From the NCBI GenBank assembly GCA_963575745.1, contig CAUYUJ010003625.1, positions 1-64,000 of the forward strand: a DNA stretch of 64,000 bases, read 5' to 3'. The translations under genes and the position numbers were made by a program. The stretch comes from Prorocentrum cordatum (lineage: Eukaryota; Sar; Dinophyceae; Prorocentrales; Prorocentraceae). Shown piece by piece: positions 34,447 through 45,350 of this stretch (positions are counted from its first letter, which is position 1; each line of letters begins with the position of its first letter). The notes under the pieces were generated by a model, which made no database searches, was not told where the DNA came from, and was given only the letters and a program-made list of their open reading frames with translations.

Positions 34447-34740
34447 CATTTCTGGACGACCCCCCCCGCGGCGCGGTCAATGTCCGCGACAGCATCGCTG
34501 GCACTACGAACGAAAGGATCGAACTCTTCCTGCGACGTTACCCGCGGGGTGGATCAGCCAGGGATGGGGGTCGAAACCGCCCCAGCGCAAAGCAAACGTA
34601 CAATCCTGAGAAACCCCGGCCCACATCAACCAATCCGCAACAAGCACGCAAGCCTTTGACGACCCCAACGCACGTGACATCGCATAACGCGACGCGCCAT
34701 CGAAAACGTTCGACGCGCGGCCTCGGAATGACATCGGGCT
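34447..34740. other. No gene seen
   Basis: Short spacer between cassette III and the coiled-coil frame; no motif. Confidence 0.4.
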
Positions 34741-36400
34741 TCATGGAACGTCGAATGGAAAACATGAAAAACCGCCCTGTGGGCTCCGAGACCCAAAATT
34801 ACTGATGTGAACGATTTCGGCTCGTCGATTCTTGACGCGGTATCGGGGCTCAGAATTAAAGACAGTAGAACGCACAGCTGCGAGATTGAAGCCGATGCTC
34901 TCGAAGTCGCCGCTGCCCCGGGGGTCCTCGCAGGTCGTTGTTGGTTGTTCTGCAAAGCAAAGGAATGCGTAAGCCTTGGCAGGGCGCCCAGATGCACCGC
35001 CAAAGTTGTTGCGAACCCTCTGCTGCCACTCCTGTAGCTGTGTAGTGCGTGGCAGTTGTGGTACACGTGCGGTGTCGGACCCCCTGATAGGAGTAGCGTT
35101 GGTGGCAGAGACGCGTGACAACGTCTGCGAGGGAACTGGTTGTGGTGGAGAAGGATCTCGCACAAGGGAAACGCGACGTGTCTGAGCGGAAGCCGCGGCT
35201 GAAAGCGGCTCCAGGTGAGGTGCGCGGTGTGCGGTCTGTGCGGGTGGTCCCATCGGCAGGCGTAGGAGCGCGGCGGTGGTCTGGAGGTTGGTGGTGGATC
35301 TCAGCGTTGCTGACGCGTGAGGTCAGCGTAGCTTCGTCGGTCGCAATGTTGTGCTGACTTTGTTGTACACTCAGTTGAGGGCCACGCATCTCGACGTTGG
35401 TGTCGTGGGCTCGCTGGGAGTACCTGTCCAACCTGTGGTCGAGGTCTAGGAAGCTCTGGGCGTGTGCGTCGCGCTCCTGTCCCAAACTGGCGAACAATGA
35501 GTCGGCCCGTGCTTTTGTTTTAGCGTTTCTTTCCTGGGAGATCTTGGTGAGTCGTAACTGCGCGCGGTCCGCCGCCTGCTGCACCTCGGCCATGCGGGCG
35601 TCGAGGGAAGCGGAATCGTAAACCGATGTCGGGGTGCCCAGCTGATCAGTCTGGGCCCGTGCAACATGCAACTCTGCCAGCGCGGTCCGTAGCATTGCGA
35701 TCTGCTCCTCGACCTGGGAGGTTCTCAAGCGTTGGCGCACGTCCTTCGAAAGCTTCTTCAAGACGAAGAGTGAGGGCCGTCTCGGCACCGCGCAGCTTAC
35801 CGTCTAACTCGGACGTGAGGGTGGCGTGGGTGGAGTGTATCGTAGCAGCGTGCTGTTGGACCTGGGTGCGAAGCGTATCCGAATCATCACGCAGCTGAAA
35901 GTCCGTAGGTCCGTGTACCTCCATAGGAGGGGTCTGCCGTACCATCAGGAGCTCATCGTGTAGCGCCCTGACAGCAACAGTCCAAGTATCCCTGGCTGTC
36001 ACGAGTTGTGCATCCATCCGTAGGAGGTAGGTCGTGAAGCGTCTGGATCGTGCTGGAGTCGGCGCCTCGGTGTGACTCCATCTGGTCGATCTGGAATTTA
36101 AACTGATATTTGATCGATCGATCCTCGGCGATCCTAGCCAAGGCAAGAGCTATGTGAAACTCCAGTCTCATTTTGGCCGTCTGAATGGCCAGACCCGATA
36201 GCTGTTGCGTCGTGCATGTTTCGGCCCGGTTTCGAAGATCCGCCAGATCGCCGGCGGCGGGAGAGGATTGCGCAACGAGGTTGCGCAGCTGAGGGCCATG
36301 CCGGGAGCGCCGTTGCGAGGGGCTGCGGCTGGCGCCTCGCGTGGGAGAGCGACTGTGGTACCTCTCTGGAATCTGTCGCTGAGACGCCCGGTCAGTGCGA
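34741..36400 (-). pseudogene. Coiled-coil protein fragment, probably Gag-like, with frameshifts
   Basis: At least three frames must be joined. About 36400-36000 reads AAGDLADLRNRAETCTTQQL and MRLEFHIALALARIAEDRS. About 36020-35770 reads DTLRTQVQQHAATIHSTHA and GAETALTLRLEEAFEGRAP. About 35760-35300 is a long heptad-like stretch (VEEQIAMLRTALAELHVARA, ADRAQLRLTKISQERNAKTK). The last part (35253-34741) contains LQEWQQRVRNNFG and KAYAFLCFAEQ. The composition suits a long coiled coil followed by a folded domain. It lies on the same strand as the 28-31.7 kb copia, 3 kb upstream, but the repeats between them leave their relation open. No family is identified. Confidence 0.35.
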
Positions 36401-37369
36401 TTCTATGCGGCCCGCGCATGCTCCGAGACAGAGACGTCCGTCGGCGACGGCGCCTTGGCCCAGCGGCGGTTGCGACCGACGCTGGTGTCAGCGAAGGTGG
36501 GCGGTGACGCAGCAGGCGCAGCGCAGCCGGGGTCGGCTCCGACGACAGACGTGACAACTGCGGGTGTAGCCACCGACGGGTCGGATGCATCAGGCTCCGC
36601 GGGAGGCGCATCCAGCCGCCGTCGCGAGGGTCGTGGCGCGCGAGAGGGGGGCGGCGGAGACGTCGGATAATCAAATATAAAAAAAGCCCAAAGGCCGCCG
36701 CAAGAGACGCGGCGCTGCCGCCACCTGAGAGGGGGAGATGGGCACCGCAGCTTCTCGCGCCCTCTCCATGACGCCATTGCTGGCGCGCGCCGCCGAGGAG
36801 AACACGCGCTTGAAGGCAGCGCAACGATGTCGCGGCGCCAAGCGGCGGAATCCAAGATGGCGCGAATAGCAACGGCAAAGAGCGGTTAAGAGAAGGCTGA
36901 TAACCAATGGATACAAGGAGACGGCCGAGGGGCCGCTCCTGTAGAGGATCCGTAAGTAGAAGCTTCCGATTTGCTGGGCACCGCGCAGCGAGCAGCGCCT
37001 CAAGGTTAGCTTGCCAATGCCTGAGTCAGTACAATTGCGGGGGGGATGCAATAGGGAAGTGAGCGGACTTCGCGCGCATGCATAATCGCCGGGCCACGCG
37101 CGCAAATTTTTGTTTGAAGATCCGCGCTGCGAAATCATGCTTCTTCCAAAATCCGCCGATCCGGCGCGTGAGTTTTTAAGGCCCTCAGATGTAGCCTGAG
37201 CCTCAGTTCTTGAGCTTCATCTCTGCCTGGGGGTGGGTGCTGGGGTGGCTCTGCCGGGGCGGCTGGGGGGGGCGGGGTCCAAATCAAATTTGGCGGCGAA
37301 ATCGAACTCCGGCTCACTGCGGGTCGGCCCCGTCGCCCAGGAGCGCGCGAACGTGGGCCCATTAAAAAC
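36401..37369. other. No gene seen
   Basis: Anonymous G+C-rich DNA; no motif on either strand beyond the weak upstream extension of the coiled-coil frame. Confidence 0.35.
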
Positions 37370-37915
37370 CCGGCGGCGGCCCAGGTGGCCCAAGAGGGCA
37401 CTGAAAGGCCGAAACATCGCCCCGAGACAATCGATATGTTCCTCAGACGGCCCCAAAGCCTAAGAGTGCCCAAAAACGGAAAATCCGTGCCGTTTCCGTT
37501 GGAAAGCGCAAATTGTTTTGCATTTTCGCATCTTCGGCATTCGCAGTGTCCAACACGGCCCAAGAGACTTCCAAAACAAATCCAGCGGCTCTCAAGAGGG
37601 CACCAAGTCGGCCAAAAAAAAACCCAAAACGGCCCGGGGGGGGCCCAAGACAGCCCGAGCGGGGCCCCAGGACGGGCCCAAGAGGCGCCCAACAAGGCCC
37701 CATGACGGCCCAGAAAGGCCCAAGACGGCCCAAGAGGCGCCCGGGAGGCACCAAGATGGCCCTAGGAGCCCCCAAGAAACCCCGAGAGGCTCCAAGCGGC
37801 CCTCAATATTGGCCCCCAAAAGGCACCCAAAAGCGCTCCCGAAGGATTGAACATTACTTCCCACACACACCCAAGTTCAACAATCACCTCCAAGACGCCC
37901 CCCCAGGGGGCCTCG
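37370..37915 (+). repeat. CCCAAGAGG-type repeat run with unique core
   Basis: GGCCCAAGAGG units flank a ~95 bp non-repetitive core (about 37465-37560) with TTTTGCATTTTCGCATCTTC and CAACACGGCCCAAGAG, related to the cores near 40080, 43555, 51610 and 52490. Confidence 0.8.
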
Positions 37916-38059
37916 GAGATGCGTCGTAGAGGCCCCTCAAAAAGCCCGCGCAACCCCTCCGATCTGTTTCCAAACCACTCACGTTTGAACGGGCGCGCTG
38001 GGGCGAAAGCGCCCTCCTGACAGCGGGGTCGCCCCGGATCGGCGGCGCCGGTCGGAAGC

Positions 38060-39670
38060 CTCTAGGAGATATGTTTTGGGCACTCGATTCTGAAATCCTT
38101 ACGAAACCGCAGCGAGGTTTTCGAACAACGTCAGCACGTCGCGCGACGACGCGCGCGCGCGTCGTCCATTGTTTTGCAAGGTATTCGTGGAAACTGATGA
38201 TTCGTGATGAACGAGCGCGCGCGCATAACGTGTTTTGGCCGAGGATGAGAGGGGGGCAATGCCGCATGGGCTGGGACGGTACGAGTTCATACTTAGGATA
38301 GACGATGGAACATAATCATGTGTAAACTGCACATCCACAGGGGGGGCGATAAGCCCGGCCTCGGGAAAGCGGCGAATCCTATTTCTGTTTCAGAAAGGAG
38401 AACGCGCGAGGTGCAAGCTATGTGGCGCAATGAACTTCAGAATTGTTCACTCCGCGGATCGCGCAAATACCCCGCCCGCCCACCCGCAACTCGGTGTGCA
38501 AAATTGCTGCGGCGGCGATTGCGATGAGTGCTGCACATTGGCCGGTGCATCTCTGCGCCCGCGCCAGCCCGCGCATGCGCGCGCGCGGCGGCCAGGTAGT
38601 TTGGCGCCGCCGACGCGGCCTCTGTGGCGCTGACCGATGGGCGCATCCCAACGGGCACTTCACTGCGAGTCGGCGGCCTGGGCGGGCGCGGTATTATGGC
38701 AACGTCGACATTTGTAGACGCGATGATGCTGATAGTAGCGATGTTGGTGACGATGCTGACGACGGCACTGCCAGTGACGGCGCCGATGCCGATCGCGCCG
38801 GCGACGATGACGGCGTCTCCGCTTCGCGTCGGTGATGATGGTTTTGGAAGGCATTCGAAATGCGCACGCGGCAGACGCACGAGAGCGGCTCGCATGGTAC
38901 GATTTGATGCGGATTGTGCCACCCCTGCTCGCGCGCAAGGGCGCTCGAACGATTTCGACACGCGCGCGCGAAGCCTGTCTGGTACCACGCTGTGAAAACG
39001 TTGAAAAAAAAACACATAATTGCCATGGGGATTCTCCAGAACGCGCGCGCGCTTCTGTTGAACAGCCGCGTTGCGAAACCACGTTGTTTTGAACGCTCGT
39101 TTTGAAAATCTTCCTAAAACCAGAAAGGTTATATGTGTATATAAATGGATTTCGGCATGCGCACGCGACGATGCGCGCGCGCGCCCTTCGTCTCATCTGC
39201 TGCAGAGAACTCTCGCGACGGCGCGCGCGCAACGGTGTTCGAACGATTTCTCCACGCGCGCGAACAAAACCCGCTTGGTGACACTTTCTGAAAAATGGAA
39301 ACGCCACGGTTTCCGGGAGAATTCGCAAGAGCGCGCGCGCATTCGTTGGGGAAGTGCGCAATGCGAAACCCTCTGATTTCTATGTGCTATTTGGACACTC
39401 GATTGCGAAATCCTTCCGAAAGCGAATGTTGCTTGAAGGACTTCAGCCCGCGCACGCAACGACGCGCGCGCGCTTCGCCCCGTGCTGGCGCAAAAATGTT
39501 TGGGAACTTGTGTATCTTTTATAAGCGATTGCGAGCGCATAATATTCGATGCAAAGGATGGCGGTGGGTGGGGGGGGGGGGGGGGGGGGGGGGGCGATGC
39601 TGGCCTAGTTGGGAAAATGTGAGCTCGCAGGTTGGATGGGCAGTGGACCATCATCGCACGTAAAGTACAC
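38060..39670 (+). repeat. ~1.2 kb dispersed repeat, copy 1 (plus an earlier partial tail)
   Basis: Contains in order CTGCGGCGGCGATTGCGATGA (38508), a GCGAGTCGGCG block (38664), ATGGCAACGTCGAC with a GACGATG microsatellite (38697), GGTTTTGGAAGGC, CGCGCGCG-rich stretches and a tail with GGACACTCGATTGCG near 39393. A separate copy of the tail precedes it at 38060-38340. Related copies are at 40590-41880 and 41960-43230. Confidence 0.75.
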
Positions 39671-39769
39671 TACGACAAGGTGAATATTTAAACTCGGGGG
39701 GGGAGAGAAGAACCTATCTCCTTTTAAAAAATAAGAACCAATCAATGCTCGACAGTAACTGGTTAACAA

Positions 39770-40510
39770 TTCTCTAGTTCGCGCGCGCGGGGCGGCCCCT
39801 GGGGGTCCACGGACGAAAAGTACCCCGGCAAGGTCCTGAGAGAGTCCCGAGAGGAGTCCCCCAGAGCGCCCCAGGAGCGCTCCATGAGCGCACCAACAGG
39901 GCTCCGAGACGTCCCCGAGAGCCCCAAGAAAGGCCAAGAGGCCCCCAAGAGGCCCCCAAGATGGCACACGAGGGGTCCGACATGCCACAAGATCGCTCCA
40001 AGACGCCCAAGATAGCCCCCAGACGCCCCAAGAGGCCTCCAAGAGCACTCCCAAGAGGGCCCCCGGAGGCACAAGTCCTTGTTGTTCCTTATGTTTTTGA
40101 CAGATTTTGGAGCTTCCACCTTTTCGGTTCCCGACGCCCCAAGACGGCCCCAGAGGCCCCCAATATCGCCCCAAGAGGGCCCAAGAGGCCCCCAAGAGGG
40201 CCCCAAGATGGCCCAAGAGGGCTCGAAGACGGCCCAAGAAGCCTCCAAGACGGTCCAAGAGGGCCCCAAGAACACCCCCAGAGGGGCCCCAGAGAGGGAA
40301 CACGAAACAAAATTTCGAGCCCTCGGCCCTAAGAAGCCCCTACGAGGCCCCTACGAGGCCCCTAAGAGGCCCCAAAAGGCCCCCACGAGGCCCTCAGGAG
40401 GCCCCCAAGAGTCCCCCAAGCGGCCCCAGGAGGCCCCCCAAATGCCCCCCCGAGCGCCCCAGGAGTCCCCCAAGCGGCCCCAGGAACCCCCAAAGCGCCG
40501 CATTGACACC
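39770..40510 (+). repeat. CCCAAGAGG-type repeat run with two unique cores
   Basis: The cores are at about 40075-40145 (ATGTTTTTGACAGATTTT, CACCTTTTCGGTTCCCGACG) and 40285-40330 (GGGAACACGAAACAAAATTT). It lies between copies 1 and 2 of the ~1.2 kb repeat. Confidence 0.85.
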
Positions 40511-40589
40511 AGGCCCTCGGGCAAACGGCAGACATGAGACCGTATGGGCCGGCGGAATGAGCGAAGCGATTAAATAAGAACCAATCAAT

Positions 40590-41880
40590 GCTCGACGTGA
40601 AATTGCCGGCCCCACTGCCCGCGCAAACGCCCCGCCGGCCCGCCCGCACCATTGTTTCCAAGCCCCATGCGGCGGCGATTGCGACGAGTGCTCGGCGCCG
40701 GCCGGCGCGTCTCCTCGGCCGCGACAGCCCGCGCACGCACGCGCGCGCGTGCACTTTGGCGCGGCCGACGCCGCCGCGGCGGCGCTGACCGCCGGGCGCA
40801 TCCCAGCGGGCACTGCAATGCGAGTCGGCGACTTGGGCGGGCTCGGCACCATGGCAACGTCGACGACGGTGAACGCGGCGACGGTAGCCGCGATGCCGGC
40901 GACGACGCTGACAGCGACGATCGCGGCAAGCTACGGCGCGGATGCCAATCGCGCCGACGACGGCGACGGCGCCCTCGCGTCGGCGACGAAGGTTTTGGAA
41001 CGAGTTCGGCGCGCGCGCGCGCGGCCGACGCGCGAGTGGCCCGCGCGGCATCATTTAACGCGAATCGCGCCCCCCCCCGCCCGCCCACCAACCCACCGCC
41101 GACACCGCGCGCGCAAGGGCGCGCGAATGATGTCGGCATGCGGCGCGAGAGGCCCGGCTGGCAGAATTCAATGAAAATTCTGCGAGACCCATCGGGGCCT
41201 CGAGAATTCGCAAGAGCGCCCGCGCTTTTATTGATCATTGCATTAGCGCAGCCATGTGTTGTTGAATGCGCTTTGGACACTATGTTTTGAGATCGCCGCG
41301 GAAACGATACTTAAAAAATTGCGGCGCGCGCGAGCGACGACGCGCGCGCACTTCGCTTCATTTTTGTTTCGAAGGGTTCTCGCAGCGGCACGCGCGCTAG
41401 GGAATTCGAACGTCGACGTGCGCTGGTTGGCTGCGCTTTCAGAAAATATAAGAAAACTTTAAGATTCCTTAGGGGTTCGGAAGAGAGCGCTTGAAATAAT
41501 AAAAAAACGCGCTGCGAAGCCATGTGTTCTTTTACGCTCTGTTCGGGCACTCGATTTCGCCGTCCTTCCGCGACTGCCGGTCTTCTTTATGTTCTCAGGA
41601 TGTCGGCGTGCGCGCGCGACGACGCGCCCGCGCACTTCGTCGTACTTCTGCAAGGGGCCCTTGGAATTGCATCACTTGTGATCATCGAGTTTGCGCGCGT
41701 AATATTTTCTACAGAGGATGACCGGGGGTGTCGATGCGGGTTGGGCTGGGGCGGTGTGGATTCGCATTTAGGATGAACGATGGGGCAGACTCACGCGCAA
41801 ATCGCAACACGAAAAAGGGGGGATAATCCCGGGGGGGCGGGGTAGACTCACTTCTCTGTTTCGGAGCGGGTAAACGACGC
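40590..41880 (+). repeat. ~1.2 kb dispersed repeat, copy 2
   Basis: Same block order as copy 1: GCGGCGGCGATTGCGACGAG (40668), GCGAGTCGGCGACTTGGGCG (40818), ATGGCAACGTCGAC (40851), GACGAAGGTTTTGGAAC, the CGCGCGCG stretches, the tail TCGGGCACTCGATTTCG (41541) and GATGAACGATGGGGCAGAC (41772). Confidence 0.8.
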
Positions 41881-41959
41881 GGCGTAAACAGCGCACTGCA
41901 ATGCGCGCGCGGCGCGCGCTACGCGGCGCAATCTACGCGGCGCACATCGCCATGCCGAA

Positions 41960-42024
41960 CTTGAAGTTGCCAAGTCCAGCGCTCGCGCAATCATTCCGCC
42001 CACCTACCCGCAACCCGAATAATA

Positions 42025-42104
<80 letters not shown>

Positions 42105-43230
42105 ATGCGGCGGCGATTGCGATGACTGCTCTGGGCTGGCTGGCGCATCGCCGCGGCCGCGCTTGCGCGCGCGCTCGCGCGCGCGGCGGCCAGCTAGTTC
42201 GGCGCGGCCAACGCGGCCGCGGCGACGCGAATTGCCTTGCACTTGCCAGCGGGCACTTCAATGCGAGTCGGCAAACTTGGGCGGGCGCGGCACTATGGCA
42301 ACATCAACAGCGGCAGACGCGACGATGGCAGTGGCGATGTTGGCGACGACGATGACAGCGACGACGGCGCGGCCAGTGCCGGGGCCGATGCCCATCACGC
42401 CGACGAAGATGACAGCGCCCTCGCGTCGGAGATGAAGGTTCTGAGAGGAATTCTGCGCGCGCGCGGCCGACGCGCGAGAGCGGCCCGCGCGGTCTTTTTC
42501 CTGACGCGGATTTCGGGGGGGGCCCCCCCACCACCACCACCACCACCACCACCACCACCACCACCACCACCCCACCCCACGCACACACGCCCAGCACGCG
42601 CGCAAGGGTGCCCCAAGGATTTCGACGTGCGGCGCGAGAAACCCGTTTGGCAGAGTTTTATGAACGTGTTGGAAAACCGATGGTGTCCGTAAGGGTTCGT
42701 AGGAGCGCGACTGCTGTCGTTCTGGACATTCGATGTTGCAATGGGTTCTCGCGGCAGCGCGCGCGCATGGCGTTCGAGCGAATTCGACGCGTGCGCGAGA
42801 GTCCCGTTTGGTCCTTGGTAGAATGTGATAAACACGTTGAAAACCAACGGTTTTCATCAGCATCTGCAAGAGCACGGGCGCAGGTTTTGTTTGAAAGCTC
42901 CTGTTCCGAAGCAATGTGTTTGCATCTGTTCGGGGCACTCGATTCTGAACTCCTTGCGAAAACCAATGTTTTTGAAGGACTCTGGGACGCGCGCGCGACG
43001 ACGCGCGCGCGTGCACTTCGTCGAATGTGTTAGAAGGGATTTGTCAACTGATGACTTGTGATAAACCAGTGTGCGCGCACAGTAGATTCTGGAAAGAGTA
43101 TGGGGGGATAGCGGCCTGTCTGGGATGGTGCGAGTTCAAGTTTGGGATGGACGATGGGGCAGATCCACGCGCAAATTGCAATGCGAAAAGGGGGGCCGTC
43201 GAGTCCAGGGGGGGGAAGGATAGATCCTGC
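41960..43230 (+). repeat. ~1.2 kb dispersed repeat, copy 3, with T/A homopolymer insert
   Basis: Block order as in copies 1 and 2, with ATGGCAACATCAAC (42294) and GATGAAGGTTCTGAGAGG, interrupted by T24-A55 at 42025-42103 and by (CAC)n at about 42529-42571. The tail includes CACTCGATTCTGAACTCCTT (42938) and GGACGATGGGGCAGATCCAC. Confidence 0.8.
42025..42103. repeat. Poly-T/poly-A homopolymer palindrome
   Basis: 24 T followed at once by 55 A. The corresponding places in copies 1 and 2 of the ~1.2 kb repeat have no such tract. Confidence 0.95.
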
Positions 43231-43449
43231 TACTGCGAATGTATGTGGTATCATTTGCAATATCCGCCACAGTGCCTCTGGCTGGGCGCGGAGCGGGAAT
43301 GCCCCCAGGTCCTGCGCCGAAGCCCTGGAGCCCCAACCTCAGTCATGAGGAGTCTTCAAGGGGCCTGGGGCCGAAATTGCAACACCTCCTGGAGATGTCC
43401 GCGGCTCCCTTGGGACCCGCCGCGGGTTCTCGCATGACGTTTTAAGCTC

Positions 43450-43920
43450 TACATAACAGTCCAAGAGGGCCCCGAGTCGCCGAAACATCGCTCCAAGACG
43501 CCCAAGATTGCCTCAAGATGGCCCAAGATGGCTCCAAGACGCCCCAAGGAACCACTGCTTGTCCTTAGGCTGCGTCGTTCTCGCCTTTTCGGCTCTCCGA
43601 CAGTTCAAGACGGCCCAAGAGGCACCCAAAACCATCCCAAAACGGCCCAGGAGGCCCCCTATGAGGGCACCGCAACGGAACAAGAGGCGCCCAAGACAGC
43701 CCAAGAGGGCCCCAAGACGGCCCCAAAAAACACCCGAGAGATGAAACACGAACGGGGAATCCCAGCCTTGCGCCCCACGAGGCCTCAGGAGGCCCCAAAA
43801 GGCGCACAAAAAGGCCTCAAGAGGCCCAAAAGACACCCCAAGAGGCCCCCAAACGACCCCCCAAAAGACTCCGAATTGTTTCCAAGAGGCACCCGAGGAG
43901 GCCTCCCACGAGATCCCGGC
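43450..43920 (+). repeat. CCCAAGAGG-type repeat run with unique core
   Basis: Core at about 43550-43615 (TGCGTCGTTCTCGCCTTTTC, CTCCGACAGTTCAAGACGG) and a second island at 43735-43785 (GATGAAACACGAACGGGG). Confidence 0.85.
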
Positions 43921-44050
43921 AAGTTTCCAACAGGTTCATACCCACAACCCAGGCACGGTGGCGGGATGGGCCGCAGGCCACTCAATGTGTGGTGCAATAG
44001 ATGTGGTGCAATACAGATGTGTGTACATCTATATTTTTTATATTTATATG

Positions 44051-44053
<3 letters not shown>

Positions 44054-44083
<30 letters not shown>
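44054..44083. repeat. TA array at the left boundary of the YR element
   Basis: (TA)n abuts the outermost split repeat at 44084. The right boundary (50575 on) is ACATATACACAC, so the element seems to lie within a TA/CATA microsatellite. Confidence 0.85.
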
Positions 44084-44087
<4 letters not shown>

Positions 44088-44190
44088 ACTGCTTTTGCAA
44101 CCAGGAGAACCTATGCTGTCACGAGACTTGCGACCGAGCCGTCTCTGGGGCCCGAGTCGGCAGAAGGATTATTCGGGGAAAGCCCCCCAC
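44084..44190 (-). repeat. YR element split repeat B2
   Basis: GCGCACTGCTTTTGCAACC... to GGGGAAAGCCCCCC. It matches 44324-44430 at a fixed 240 bp offset with only a few differences. Confidence 0.95.
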
Positions 44191-44231
44191 TGCGAGAGTA
44201 CAAGAAAGAGAAGGAGGAGAGGAGGAGGAGG

Positions 44232-44321
44232 TAAAAGCTTGAGCAAAAACGGTGACGGACCCACGTCCGCCCCCTGTCGGCTTGCTGACTTCTGCGCGAC
44301 GTGTTTAATGCCAAACCGCCA
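44232..44321 (-). repeat. YR element split repeat A2
   Basis: TAAAAGCTTGAGCAAAAACG... to AAACCGCCAA. It matches 50484-50574 at the far end of the element with about six differences. Confidence 0.95.
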
Positions 44322-44323
44322 AC

Positions 44324-44430
44324 GCGCGCTGTTTTTGCAACCAGGAGAACCTATGCTGTCACGAGACTTGCGACCGAGCCGTCTCCGGGGCCCGAGTCGG
44401 CAGAAGGATTATTCGGGGAAAGCCCCCCCA
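44324..44430 (-). repeat. YR element split repeat B1
   Basis: Copy of 44084-44190; the shared text includes CACGAGACTTGCGACCGAGC and GGATTATTCGGGGAAAGC. Confidence 0.95.
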
Positions 44431-44522
44431 CAGCCCATTCATGTTACCGGCCGTGCCGCAATCACTCACATTCTCACAAAGCAAGGGTTAAATTAGCAAC
44501 TGCAGCTCAGAGCACGAGATAA

Positions 44523-45350
44523 TTAAAGCAACAACCTCCCTACGTGCGCGTGCTCGATACTATCGGCTGAAGTGACCAGCCATCGAGCTCCAGCTTCCGC
44601 CAGCCCCCGCGGATAGGCCTGAGCCAAAGCGGCCCGCCGGCTACCTTCGAGGACGAGGTGCGGCCGAAGGGTCTTGCAGCACTGAGACTTCCCACGACAC
44701 CTTTGGACGAGCGGGGCGGGCGGTTCTGAAACATTCCAGCCTGCAAGTTTTGTGGGCTTCTTCCAGGGAGTGTTAAACATGCACTGGTCTACAACAGCTA
44801 TCTTACAACTACGGTGCGCCATCAGTCTTCTCATTTCGGTGACTTGCCACGCCATACTTGTGAGAGGGTTCTCGATCACAACTGGGATCTGTCTCATGAT
44901 TGCAGCTCTGATGAAACGGACAGTGGCGGCAAAGGTCTTAGTACCAAGGATCACTTTGTGCTCTTGCTCTGCTGTCAAATTCGCTCGGCCACGGAGCTCT
45001 CCGGGGCGTCGGCACGTGCGCCGCGAGGCTGCAGACCAGGTCGCGCACGGGGAGGCGACCCAGAGCCCTCGCACGCGCCTGCCGGCCATCCAGCCCAAGA
45101 TGAGCTGCTGGGCCGAGCGGCGGGTGAGGTCGAAGGCTACGTCGGCCTCCATGTCGATCTGGAGGCAGCCGTTGTCGCCGTGGCGCTCGAGGGCCTTGGC
45201 GACGCCGCCAGCACCGCTGAACAAGTCAAGGAACACCTGCCCACGGCGCCGGCCCCGCCTGCTGGCCCGGGCGAGCCCCTGACGGAGGTGGCGGATCACC
45301 TTGGTGTCCGAGGCCCGCTCCACCGCCTCTAGGGCGTCGCCTTGGCGCAT
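44523..45350 (-). CDS. Methyltransferase-like ORF of the YR element
   Basis: 275 codons. ATG 45350 overlaps the stop of the recombinase ORF (45329-45331) by 22 nt in another frame, which suggests coupled translation. It matches a cytosine C5-type methyltransferase plan: motif I FLDLFSGAGGVAKAL (SAM binding, residues ~42-56), acidic LQIDME after the next strand, motif IV VASPCATWSAA with the catalytic-position Cys (~100), and motif VI VIENPLTSMAW (~161). These are followed by DQCMFNTPWKKPTKLAGW, a Cys-rich CRGKSQCC and AQAYPRGLAEA. No classical target-recognition region or motif X is obvious, so specificity is unknown. Known DIRS/PAT elements carry an adenine (DAM-like) methyltransferase after RNase H; this one lies after the recombinase and looks C5-like. 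The frame is intact. Confidence 0.75.
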   Translation of the reverse strand: MRQGDALEAVERASDTKVIRHLRQGLARASRRGRRRGQVFLDLFSGAGGVAKALERHGDNGCLQIDMEADVAFDLTRRSAQQLILGWMAGRRVRGLWVASPCATWSAASRRTCRRPGELRGRANLTAEQEHKVILGTKTFAATVRFIRAAIMRQIPVVIENPLTSMAWQVTEMRRLMAHRSCKIAVVDQCMFNTPWKKPTKLAGWNVSEPPAPLVQRCRGKSQCCKTLRPHLVLEGSRRAALAQAYPRGLAEAGARWLVTSADSIEHAHVGRLLL

